Part shown: positions 18,432 through 26,136 of the stretch, piece by piece | Layout of the letters: each line of letters starts with the position of its first letter | Position numbering within the stretch: position 1 is the first letter of the stretch | The notes under the pieces: model-generated | The model's database searches: none | What the model was told of the DNA's origin: nothing | What the model saw: only the letters and a program-made list of their open reading frames with translations | Program-made: the position numbers and the translations under genes | Assembly (NCBI GenBank): GCA_016791105.1 | Contig: JAEUNM010000062.1 | Location: forward strand, 17,545-81,544 | Direction: 5' to 3' | DNA length: 64,000 nt | Source of the DNA: Rhodocyclaceae bacterium | Lineage (GTDB): Bacteria > Pseudomonadota > Gammaproteobacteria > Burkholderiales > Rhodocyclaceae

Positions 18432-19091
18432 TCAGATGCCCATCCAGGCGCCCAGCGCCCGCGCCAGCAGGCCGTCGAAACGCAGCGGCCCTTGTAGTGC
18501 CACCAGGCAGATGCATTCACCGTCGGCCGTGACCTGCGGGCGGTGGTGTATGGTTTCGTCGGCTTCGTCGAAATCTCCGGCATGCCACGCGGCGCGGCCG
18601 TCTTCGAATGCACCGTACAGCACCTGCGTCACTTCGCGGCCGCTGTGGGTGTGCGCGGCGAGCATGCGGCCGGCGCCCATGCGCAGCAAAAACACGCGCG
18701 CGTCGCGTTGCTGCGGCAGGTCTACGCGGCTCCAGCGCATGTCGGGGCCGATGCGGTGCCAGGGCGATATGCTGCAGCCATCGAGGCTGTGCGGCCATTG
18801 CAGGCCGGCCGGCAAATCGGGCCGCGTTGCTTTGACGCGCGCAGGCGGGCGCGGCGCGAAGCTTGCCGCCGCATCGATGCGTTCCAGCGTGCGGCTGAAA
18901 GCGCCCGCTGCAAGTTCGACCGGTTCTATCTGGTCCAGCAATACGCCGCCCAATGCCTCCAGTTCGCGCATCTGCGCGCGGCAGCCCGGGCACATTTCGA
19001 TATGCGTGGCGAGCACCAGACTGGCGCCTGCATCCAGCCTGCCGGCTGCCTGCGACAGCAACAATAGTTGGTCGGGATGATGCGTGTTCAT
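18432..19091 (-). CDS. ChrR-family zinc anti-sigma factor with cupin domain
   Basis: This 219-residue protein should sequester the ECF sigma factor encoded just upstream. The N-terminal anti-sigma domain has the zinc site HIEMCPGC (HxxxCxxC, about residues 30-37). The C-terminal cupin domain has HTHSGREVTQVLYGAF and GDFDEADETIHH, which fit the second metal site of Rhodobacter ChrR. Its ATG overlaps the sigma stop (ATGA), so the pair is made in fixed ratio. In Rhodobacter sphaeroides ChrR releases RpoE on singlet oxygen; the same role here is inferred from the pair and the matching promoters. Confidence 0.9.
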   Translation of the reverse strand: MNTHHPDQLLLLSQAAGRLDAGASLVLATHIEMCPGCRAQMRELEALGGVLLDQIEPVELAAGAFSRTLERIDAAASFAPRPPARVKATRPDLPAGLQWPHSLDGCSISPWHRIGPDMRWSRVDLPQQRDARVFLLRMGAGRMLAAHTHSGREVTQVLYGAFEDGRAAWHAGDFDEADETIHHRPQVTADGECICLVALQGPLRFDGLLARALGAWMGI

Positions 19092-19690
19092 GGCTGCAAA
19101 TGGCCCAGCGCGCGGCGCAACTGTTCCATCGCGCGGCGGATGCGGGATTTCACCGTCCCGAGCGGGATGGACAATGCCTTTGCGATATCCGCGTGGGGCT
19201 GTTCCTCGTAAAAAGATAGACGCAACAGCAAGGCCTGGTCTTCCGGCAACTTGCCCAGAGCTTCGCGCACGCCGTGTTCGATCTGGCCAGCGGCCAATTG
19301 TTCGGGCGGCGTGGGTGCGGCGTCGGCCAGTTCATCCGTCAGTTCGTCGGCTGCATCGCCGGCAGACTGTTCGCGCGCCCCGTCCAGCCCCCGGCGTGCA
19401 TAGTCTATGCGCAGGTTGCGCGCAATCGTGAATACCCAGGTCGAGGCCTGCGCGCGTGCCGGGTCGAACGAAGCCGCCTTGCGCCACACGTTCACCATTG
19501 CTTCCTGTGCCAGCTCTTCCGCCAGCGCCGCATCGGCGCCGCCGCGCATCAGAAACGCCTTGATGCGCGGCGCGAAGTGCCGGAACAGCGCGGCGAATGC
19601 GGCACGGTCGCCGGGGTCGGCCACGGCGCGTATCCATGCGGACAATTCGTCGGGAGTGGGCATGCGGCTGGGGCGGGAAGGCGAACTCAT
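19088..19690 (-). CDS. ECF sigma factor, RpoE/ChrR (ECF11) type
   Basis: This extracytoplasmic-function sigma factor has region 2 in FAALFRHFAPRIKAFLMRGG, AEELAQEAMVNVWRKA and STWVFTIARNLRIDYAR. Region 4 is LPEDQALLLRLSFYEEQPHADIAKALSIPLGTVKSRIRRAMEQL. ATGs at 19690 and 19663 are both possible starts (200 or 191 residues). ATG 19777 lies only about 4 nt past the predicted -10 and would need a leaderless transcript. It is followed by the ChrR-type anti-sigma gene and is divergent from the FAD/DUF1365/CFA operon. It probably recognises TGATCC-N18-TA promoters at its own gene, the divergent operon and 11787. Confidence 0.9.
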   Translation of the reverse strand: MSSPSRPSRMPTPDELSAWIRAVADPGDRAAFAALFRHFAPRIKAFLMRGGADAALAEELAQEAMVNVWRKAASFDPARAQASTWVFTIARNLRIDYARRGLDGAREQSAGDAADELTDELADAAPTPPEQLAAGQIEHGVREALGKLPEDQALLLRLSFYEEQPHADIAKALSIPLGTVKSRIRRAMEQLRRALGHLQP

Positions 19691-19781
19691 CACGGACAGG
19701 TGGCCCGGCGCCGGCCGGCGCGCCACCTGGGCGTCGAGGCGTAGTGACAGTGGCAGGGGCGCGGTCAAGGTGTTCATGCCC

Positions 19782-19811
19782 ATTTTACGCAAGGCGGCGG
19801 AATTTGGATCA
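19782..19811 (-). promoter_or_regulatory. ECF11-type promoter of the sigma/anti-sigma operon
   Basis: On the minus strand TGATCC (19811-19806) is followed by 18 bases and TAAAAT (19787-19782). This is the autoregulatory promoter expected for an ECF11 sigma factor. It mirrors the promoter at 19839 on the other strand: the flanks GTGATCCAAATTC and GCCGCC are shared. Confidence 0.65.
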
Positions 19812-19838
19812 CCGGACCGCGCCTGCCCGCGGCCGGCG

Positions 19839-19868
19839 TGATCCAAATTCGCCGCCGCACCGTAGAAC
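19839..19868 (+). promoter_or_regulatory. ECF11-type promoter of the FAD/DUF1365/CFA operon
   Basis: TGATCC (19839-19844), an 18-nt spacer and TAGAAC (19863-19868) stand 52 nt before the FAD-protein ATG. The -35 and the following AAATTC-GCCGCC are an inverted copy of the sigma gene's own promoter, making a bidirectional regulatory region of about 90 bp. Confidence 0.65.
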
Positions 19869-19920
19869 CGGAAACTTGCGCGCCAGCCGGCCGCGCAGTG
19901 ATTCCGGGGGCTCAAACAAA

Positions 19921-21288
19921 ATGAATGAACGGCGCGTCATCGAATCCGCCGCCCACCCGCTGCCCGCGCAGAACATTGCGGTGATAGGCAGCGGCATATC
20001 CGGGCTGGCGGCGGCATGGCTGTTGTCGCAGCACCATCAAGTCAGCCTGTTCGAAGCGGCGCCGCGCGCCGGTGGGCACAGCAATACGGTAGAGGTGGCA
20101 AGCGCGGGCGCAGGCGGCGCGGCCCTGCCCGTAGATACCGGCTTCATCGTTTATAACGACCATGCCTATCCCAACCTCGCCGCCTTGTTCGCGCACCTGG
20201 GCGTGGCAACCCGGCCGACCGAAATGAGTTTTGCGGTCAGCCTGGATGGCGGCGCGCTGGAATATTCCGGCAGCGATATCGGCGGCTTGTTTGCGCAGCG
20301 CGGCAATATCGTCAGTCTGCGCTTCTGGTCCATGTTGCGCGACCTGCTGCGCTTTTACCGCGAAGCGCCGCGCGATGCCGAACGGCTGGGCCCGGTGTCG
20401 CTGGACCAATACCTGGATGCACGCGGCTATGGCCGCGCCTTCCGCGAAGATCATTTATACCCGATGGCGGCCGCGATCTGGTCCACGCCGGCCGCCAAAA
20501 TCGGCCGCTATCCGGTGGCCGCCTTCGTGCGCTTCTGCGAGAACCATCACCTGCTCAAACTGAGCGGGCGCCCGGCCTGGCGCAGCGTAGTTGGCGGCAG
20601 CCGCGAATACGTGCGGCGCATGACCCACACTTTGGGCGCCGGCGTGCGCCTGGGCGAGCGCGTCAGCGGCATTTTGCGCGAGCCGGGCGGCGTGCGCGTG
20701 GCCGGCGCAAGCGGATTGCTGCCGCAGCGCTTCGACCAGGTGGTGATCGCCACCCACGCCGATCAGGCGCTGCGCCTGCTGGACCCGCCGTCGGACGCCG
20801 AAAAACGCCTGCTCGGAGCATTCAGTTACAGCCGTAATCTGGCATTGCTGCATACCGACCGCGCACTCATGCCGCAGCGCCGCCAGGTGTGGTCGAGCTG
20901 GAACTATCTGGCGCAGCGCGGCACGGCCGACAAACTGTGCGTGAGCTACTGGATGAACCGCCTGCACGGCGTCGAATCGCCGCAGCCGCTGTTCGTGACG
21001 CTCAATCCGCTGTGCGAGCCGCGCGCCGGCAGCGTGCTGCACGAGGAAATGTACGAACACCCCTTGTTCGACCTGAACGCCCTGCGCGCCCAGAGCCAAC
21101 TATGGAGCTTGCAGGGCCGCCAGCGCACCTGGTATTGCGGCGCCTATTTTGGCGCCGGCTTCCACGAAGACGGACTGCAGGCCGGGCTGGCGGTGGCCGA
21201 GGCCATAGGCGGCGTGCGCCGGCCCTGGACGGTGGCCGGCGAATCCGGCCGCATCGTCCTGCCCACACTGCGGGTGCGCGCCTCGTGA
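19921..21288 (+). CDS. FAD-dependent oxidoreductase (flavin amine oxidase-like)
   Basis: This 455-residue flavoprotein has an N-terminal Rossmann site, IAVIGSGISGLAAAWLLSQ (about residues 18-36), then FEAAPRAGGHSNTVEV and DTGFIVYNDHAYPN. SVVGGSREYVRRM and the final CGAYFGAGFHEDGLQAGLAVAE complete the FAD fold. Homologues sit beside DUF1365 and CFA-synthase genes in many proteobacteria, and some act on fatty acyl chains (compare the desaturase of furan-fatty-acid synthesis in Rhodobacter). The start is the ATG after GGGGGCTCAAACAAA. The stop overlaps the next gene's GTG. Confidence 0.88.
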   Translation: MNERRVIESAAHPLPAQNIAVIGSGISGLAAAWLLSQHHQVSLFEAAPRAGGHSNTVEVASAGAGGAALPVDTGFIVYNDHAYPNLAALFAHLGVATRPTEMSFAVSLDGGALEYSGSDIGGLFAQRGNIVSLRFWSMLRDLLRFYREAPRDAERLGPVSLDQYLDARGYGRAFREDHLYPMAAAIWSTPAAKIGRYPVAAFVRFCENHHLLKLSGRPAWRSVVGGSREYVRRMTHTLGAGVRLGERVSGILREPGGVRVAGASGLLPQRFDQVVIATHADQALRLLDPPSDAEKRLLGAFSYSRNLALLHTDRALMPQRRQVWSSWNYLAQRGTADKLCVSYWMNRLHGVESPQPLFVTLNPLCEPRAGSVLHEEMYEHPLFDLNALRAQSQLWSLQGRQRTWYCGAYFGAGFHEDGLQAGLAVAEAIGGVRRPWTVAGESGRIVLPTLRVRAS

Positions 21289-22085
21289 GTACGCATTCCG
21301 CACTTTATGCCGGCATGGTGATGCACCAGCGCTTGCGGCCGCTTCGCCACCGCTTGCGCTACCGCGTGTTTTCGCTGTTGCTCGATCTGGACGATCTGCC
21401 GCGCCTGCATGCAAGCCTGCGGCTATTTTCGGTAAACCGGGCCAACCTGTTCAGTTTTTACGAGCGCGATCACGGCGCCGGCACGCCCACCGGCCTGGCC
21501 GATTGGGTGCGCGGCGAATTGCGCGCGGCCGGGCTGGCCGCCGACGGAAAAATTCAGTTGCTCACCATGCCGCGCATGTTGGGCTATGCATTCAATCCGC
21601 TCAGTGTTTATTTCTGCCACGACGCCGCCGGCGCACTTGGCGCGATTCTGTACGAAGTCAATAACACCTTCGGCGAACGCCACGCCTACCTGCTCGAAGT
21701 GGCACCCGGCCAGCGCGACGGGGCGCGCGTCGCGCAAGGCTGCGCCAAAGCCATGCACGTATCGCCCTTCCTGGATATGGACATGAACTACCGCTTTCGC
21801 GTCTGCGCCCCGGCCGCCGCACGCGAATACATGCGTGTGGGCGTGGATGCCTGCGACCGCGACGGTCCGCTACTGATCGCCACCTACGCCGCACGGCGCC
21901 ACGCGCTGGGCGACAGGGCCTTGCTGTGGGCGCTGGCGGCACATCCGCTGCTGACGCTGAAAGTCGTCGCCGGCATCCACTGGGAAGCCCTGAAGCTGTG
22001 GATGAAAGGCGCAAAGGTAAACAGCAAACCCGACGGCGAGGCGTCGGCCGTTACCGTCGTTAGTTCCCGGAGATCATTGACATGA
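21285..22085 (+). CDS. DUF1365 family protein
   Basis: This 266-residue protein shows the DUF1365 pattern: YAGMVMHQRLRPLRHRLRYRVF at the N-terminus, LDLDDLPRL, LTMPRMLGYAFNPLSVYFCHD near residue 95 (the conserved core), YEVNNTFGERHAYL, and AMHVSPFLDMDMNYRF. It starts at GTG overlapping the upstream stop (GTGA) and ends overlapping the CFA-like gene's ATG (ATGA), so the three genes are tightly coupled. Members are thought to take part in acyl-chain modification; no reaction is proven to my knowledge. Confidence 0.9.
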   Translation: MSTHSALYAGMVMHQRLRPLRHRLRYRVFSLLLDLDDLPRLHASLRLFSVNRANLFSFYERDHGAGTPTGLADWVRGELRAAGLAADGKIQLLTMPRMLGYAFNPLSVYFCHDAAGALGAILYEVNNTFGERHAYLLEVAPGQRDGARVAQGCAKAMHVSPFLDMDMNYRFRVCAPAAAREYMRVGVDACDRDGPLLIATYAARRHALGDRALLWALAAHPLLTLKVVAGIHWEALKLWMKGAKVNSKPDGEASAVTVVSSRRSLT

Positions 22086-23392
22086 GTAGCGCCGGCCGCC
22101 AACAAACGACCAACCCGGTCGAGCTAGGCCTGCTCGCGCAAATTCCGCCGGCACGCTGGCCGGCCTGGTTCGGCGCGCCGCTGCGGCTTCTGGCGAGGCG
22201 CCTTCTGGCCGGCACGAGCTTCGGGGCGATCGAACTGAAGCTGCCCGACGGCAGCCACGTCACAGCACAGGGCGCGCAGCCCGGACCGGCCGCGGTGGTC
22301 GTGGTGCAGCGCTGGCGTGCCCTGGCGCGTCTGGCTCTGGGCGGCGACCGCGGCTTTGCCGACGCTTATCTGGATGGCGACTGGAATACGCCGGAGCTTG
22401 CCGCGCTGCTCGAATTCGGCGCCTTGAACGAAGCCGGCTGGCGCGGCAAACTGGATGCCTGCCGGCCGTTGAAAGTATTGGCGCGCATCGAGCACGCCCG
22501 GCGTGCCAATACGCGCAGCGGCAGCCGGCGCAACATCGCCTTCCATTACGACCTCGGCAATGACTTTTACCGCCATTGGCTGGACGCCGAACTGATCTAT
22601 TCGAGCGGTATTTATTCGCAACTTGCGACCACGCTGGAACAGGCCCAGGCCGCGAAAATTGCCCGCGTGATAGAACTGATGCAACTGGATGCGGCGCCGC
22701 AAGCCGCGTCTGTACTGGAAATTGGCTGCGGCTGGGGTGCCCTGGCCTGTGCGCTGGCGCGCCGGCACGGCGTGCATGTGACCGGCCTTAGTTTATCCAC
22801 GCAACAATTGGAACACGCCCGCGCCCGCGCCGCGCGCGAAGGCCTGCAGCAACTGACCGACCTGCGCCTGCAGGATTACCGCGACGCCGGCGGGTGCTAC
22901 GACCGCATCGTGTCGATAGAAATGATGGAAGCCGTCGGCGAGCACTATTGGCCAGATTATTTCAAGGCCCTGCGCGCGCGCCTGGCGGACGGGGGACGCG
23001 CCGTAATCCAGGCCATCACGATAGACGAAGCACACTTCGAACACTATCGCGCCAACCCGGATTTCATCCAGCGCCACATATTCCCGGGCGGCATGCTGCC
23101 CACCACCGCCGCGCTGCGGCGCGAAGCGGAACGCGCCGGCCTGCAACTGGTGCATACCGAAACCTTCGGCGCGAGCTACGCCGCAACCCTGGCCGAATGG
23201 CGCCACCGCTTCGTCACCGCCTGGCCCGCCATCGCGGCGCTGGGATACGACCTGCGCTTCCGTCGCATGTGGGAATACTACCTGTGCTACTGCGAAGCGG
23301 GTTTCAGGACCCAGCGCGTCGATGTAGGACTTTATACATTCGTGCCCGCGCGGAGGGGGGGCAAGGCGGAGCGCCTCCGGAACCCGGTCTGA
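22082..23392 (+). CDS. Cyclopropane-fatty-acyl-phospholipid synthase family methyltransferase
   Basis: This 436-residue SAM-dependent enzyme has a full CFA-synthase layout. The N-terminal lipid-binding part contains GDRGFADAYLDGDW, then RNIAFHYDLGNDFYRHWLD (about residues 147-165). The SAM loop is VLEIGCGWGALACALA. Active-site segments are SIEMMEAVGEHYWPDYF, FIQRHIFPGGMLPT and the C-terminal YYLCYCEAGF with YxxCxxxF. It is last in the ECF11-controlled operon. It should add a methylene or methyl group to unsaturated phospholipid chains. A UfaM-like methylase of furan fatty acid synthesis is an alternative to true cyclopropanation. Confidence 0.92.
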   Translation: MSSAGRQQTTNPVELGLLAQIPPARWPAWFGAPLRLLARRLLAGTSFGAIELKLPDGSHVTAQGAQPGPAAVVVVQRWRALARLALGGDRGFADAYLDGDWNTPELAALLEFGALNEAGWRGKLDACRPLKVLARIEHARRANTRSGSRRNIAFHYDLGNDFYRHWLDAELIYSSGIYSQLATTLEQAQAAKIARVIELMQLDAAPQAASVLEIGCGWGALACALARRHGVHVTGLSLSTQQLEHARARAAREGLQQLTDLRLQDYRDAGGCYDRIVSIEMMEAVGEHYWPDYFKALRARLADGGRAVIQAITIDEAHFEHYRANPDFIQRHIFPGGMLPTTAALRREAERAGLQLVHTETFGASYAATLAEWRHRFVTAWPAIAALGYDLRFRRMWEYYLCYCEAGFRTQRVDVGLYTFVPARRGGKAERLRNPV

Positions 23393-23860
23393 ATTTCCAA
23401 CCGGGGCGCGGGCGCCAAGGCTGCCCATGTTGCCGGCGCGCGAAAGGGGTTTTGATTCGCGGCCAGCAGGTGAATCGCTGCATCAGCGCACCCGCCGCCC
23501 CCTGCCGATTTCACCCCGGTTTTTGCGCCTGCGGAGTCCGGCCGCAGCGTCTTCGCCGCCACCGCGCCACGGCATAGTGAGTCCGGCGTGAAGTGGGTCG
23601 TGTTCCAGCTTTCGCAAATCGCTCCGCTGCATTGACTTGCGCGGGCTGCGTGCTGGATACTTGCGTCCTGCTCGCGGCGGGACAGACAGGTTCCCGGTTA
23701 CGGCCGGATGGTCGAAGTCCGGCAGCGCCGCCCTCATCGGCGGCTTCCCTCGAAGGGCACCAGCGCGGCAGGTCGCTGGCGCTCGTTCCTCAATTTGCGC
23801 CGCGGGCGCTGAGCGCCCGGCTCCAAAAAGCTCGCAACAACGCCAGATCAAGGCCTACCT
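23393..23860. other. Intergenic region after the CFA operon
   Basis: These 468 bases contain short GC-rich palindromes such as GGGCGCTGAGCGCCC near 23804-23818, none with a T-run. No frame shows convincing coding character. The promoter of the methyltransferase at 23861 must lie here, but no clear -35/-10 was seen. Confidence 0.4.
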
Positions 23861-24571
23861 ATGTCGGAACTTGCAGATAAACTTTGTCACCGCTACTACG
23901 CAAATTCGCCGCATCCTTACCGGCTGTTCGAAGAACAGGTCGGACGCCTGCTGAAACCCGATAACGTGTTGCTGGACGCCGGTTGCGGGCGCACCGTGCC
24001 GGTGTTGCGCAAATACCTGGGGCGCGCGAAACGCCTGATAGGCGTGGAACTGGTGGATTTTACCGATGTGCCCGCCGGCATCGAAACGCATAACGCCAAC
24101 CTCGCCCAAATCCCCGTGGAAAGCGCCAGCGTGGACCTCATCATGTCGCGCAGCGTGTTCGAACATCTGTCCGATCCGCAGGCCGTGTACGCAGAATTCA
24201 TGCGCATCCTGCGGCCGGGTGGCCGTGTGGTGTTCCTCACCGCGAATATGTGGGATTACGGCACCCTGGCGGCGCGCATGATCCCCAACCGGTTTCACGC
24301 CGGGATCGTCGCCAAGGTGGAAGGGCGGGCCGAAGAAGATACTTTCCCGACTTGCTACAAGACCAATACGCGCGCCGACGTCGACCGCCTCGCTGCGGGC
24401 GCCGGCTTCCAGGTCGAAAGCTACGAATACCTGAGCCAGTACCCGAATTACCTCATGTTCAATGGCGTGGCGTTCTTCCTGGGCATGTGTTACGAAAAGC
24501 TCATCAGCAAGGTGGAGCTGCTGCGTTACCTGCGCGGCTGGATCATGGTCACGCTGAAAAAGCCGGACTGA
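23861..24571 (+). CDS. Class I SAM-dependent methyltransferase
   Basis: This 236-residue methyltransferase of the UbiE/Methyltransf_11 type has the SAM loop VLLDAGCGRTVPVLRKYLG (about residues 36-54), acidic VELVDF after strand 2, DLIMSRSVFEHLSDP (strand 4) and ILRPGGRVVFLTANMWDYG (strand 5). The C-terminal half (PTCYKTNTRADVDRLAAGAGF, YEYLSQYPNYL) carries the acceptor site. The last ~30 residues are hydrophobic and may touch the membrane. It is not overlapped by the lipid operon and has its own spacer. The substrate is unknown. Confidence 0.85.
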   Translation: MSELADKLCHRYYANSPHPYRLFEEQVGRLLKPDNVLLDAGCGRTVPVLRKYLGRAKRLIGVELVDFTDVPAGIETHNANLAQIPVESASVDLIMSRSVFEHLSDPQAVYAEFMRILRPGGRVVFLTANMWDYGTLAARMIPNRFHAGIVAKVEGRAEEDTFPTCYKTNTRADVDRLAAGAGFQVESYEYLSQYPNYLMFNGVAFFLGMCYEKLISKVELLRYLRGWIMVTLKKPD

Positions 24572-25228
24572 AGGACACCTGCACGGCTACGCGACACCGC
24601 CACTGAGCCGGTAGCGCTCCAATCTTTCCGTATTTCCGCGCCGCCGGAGTCGCAGCGTAAAATTTGGTATTTAGGTTTTCTCAAGTGGAGCTGTTCCGGG
24701 GCCGACGCGTAGCCCCTCGCTTGGCCCCCATTCCTGCGCCTGCCATGGCACATCGAAGCAGGATAGGACGGGCGGGTATCGGGCTTTATTGCTGGTCGAA
24801 CGCCGACTTGCCACCCAGCGGGTTGCCGATCTCAAAACCTTTTGCAAGATTCCGGTGACATCCGCATAAAGCCCGAAATTTGGGAAAACTCAAAAACACC
24901 GCGTAACTGGCTTTGCGCCCCAGCCGTCCCGATTGCGCCCGACGAAGCGCCGATCACGCCGGACGGCATGGACGCAAACGACAGCGCCTTGCGCGAACGC
25001 TGCAAACGGCGCAGCATGCCCCGTCCGGCGGTAAGTAGTGCCATTTGACGCTGATCCAATTTTCCCAATGGGTAGTGGGCGTACATTCTTCCCCCACCGC
25101 GACCCATGCTACCGGCGCGTTTAAGCCGTTTTTAAGACCGCAGGCGTAGTTTGTGCGAACCGGGGCCATGCGGGCCGCCCAGCGATGGCGCTGGGCCCAC
25201 GTCGGTGACGAATAAATTGGAGGCGGTC
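24572..25228. other. Gene-free region with nested inverted repeats
   Basis: These 657 bases hold no supported gene. CGGGCTTTAT (24780-24789) and ATAAAGCCCG (24866-24875) are a perfect 10-bp inverted repeat 76 nt apart. Outside them, 24667-24686 and 24883-24907 are imperfect inverted copies of each other. The block could be a small non-coding mobile remnant. The 3' part must hold the promoter of the secreted protein at 25229. Confidence 0.4.
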
Positions 25229-25927
25229 ATGAAAGACAGGGGAATCAGAGCTTCGGGAGTTGCCGCGTTTGCGGCCATGGTCGCGCTGGGCACGCCCGCG
25301 TGGGCGGCGACTACGGTACAGATCGGGGCTAGCGGCAAGACGTATGCATCCAGCACGGTAGGGTGTGCTGGCGCTCCGGCTACAGCGCAGTTGTCGCCGG
25401 TGGTGGAAGCCGGTCTGTTCAACCCGAAGAAGAATACGAGCGCCGACATCCTCCTGAACGGCACCACCGTGGCCAAGGTCACGAGCGACGCTCCGTCCTC
25501 CAACGTGTGGCTTGGCGACGGCGCCAACACGGTCGTTGTGGAACTCAGCAAGAAAACTGCTGACGCGTATACTTTCGTTGTGCAACCGGGCTTATGCACA
25601 CTGCCGGACACTTCCGGCAATACATTCAGCGCCGACGGCACGCTGGAGTATGCCGCCAGCGGCAAGTCATACGCGACGGTCACGCCGGGCTGTGCGGTAA
25701 ACGGCGCCACCGGGCTCGCACAACCGTATATCAACCTGATGGACAACGGAACTTACATACTGAACGTGTCCGTCAATGGCAAACCGCTCACTCAATTGAG
25801 CGCGACTCGGCCTCATACGCCGGTATTTCTGAGTGCTGGCCAGAACGTCATCTCAGCCGCCAACGGCTACTTGAGCGTCGATTATTACGTTCGCGACGGT
25901 GGTGACGGAACCTGTGCGCTACCGTAA
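25229..25927 (+). CDS. Secreted protein with two tandem beta-rich repeats
   Basis: This 232-residue exported protein of unknown function starts at an ATG with GGAGG 7 nt upstream. A clear signal peptide ends in GTPAWA before ATTVQIG. The mature part is an internal duplication. Copy 1 runs from ASGKTYASSTVGC to VVQPGLCTLP and copy 2 from ASGKSYATVTPGC to GDGTCALP, each about 90-95 residues. Both copies have ASGK-(T/S)-YA, a GC pair, an L-NGT/NGK strand and a closing C-x-LP. The two Cys per copy could form a disulfide in each domain. The fold suggests a small beta-sandwich, but no known family was recognised. Confidence 0.8.
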   Translation: MKDRGIRASGVAAFAAMVALGTPAWAATTVQIGASGKTYASSTVGCAGAPATAQLSPVVEAGLFNPKKNTSADILLNGTTVAKVTSDAPSSNVWLGDGANTVVVELSKKTADAYTFVVQPGLCTLPDTSGNTFSADGTLEYAASGKSYATVTPGCAVNGATGLAQPYINLMDNGTYILNVSVNGKPLTQLSATRPHTPVFLSAGQNVISAANGYLSVDYYVRDGGDGTCALP

Positions 25928-26004
25928 TCGGATTGCGCCGAACCCGCGGCGTTGCCTATCTCATTGTTCTCACCGCGCAAGCGGATCGCCTTCATAAGGG
26001 AGGT

Positions 26005-26038
26005 GCCAGGGCCGGGACGACAGCCGCGCGGCCCTGGC
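26005..26038. terminator. Strong hairpin between convergent genes
   Basis: GCCAGGGCCG (26005-26014) and CGGCCCTGGC (26029-26038) are a perfect 10-bp stem with a 14-nt loop. It lies between the secreted-protein gene and the oppositely oriented giant oxidoreductase. There is no T-run, so intrinsic termination is only possible, perhaps in both directions. Confidence 0.4.
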
Positions 26039-26136
26039 CCAGTGCCGTGTGCGCCGCGACCCGGCCTGCAGCAATGTAGTCAGGCAAATAGCGCCGTGGT
26101 CGAATTATTTCCGCCGCCTCTCTGGCCGGCCGCATG

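Noticed and set aside
19691..19915. Longer N-terminus for the ECF sigma factor.
   Set aside because: The upstream starts lie in or before the predicted -10 element of the sigma promoter, and region 2 needs no such extension; only a leaderless start at 19777 remains possible.
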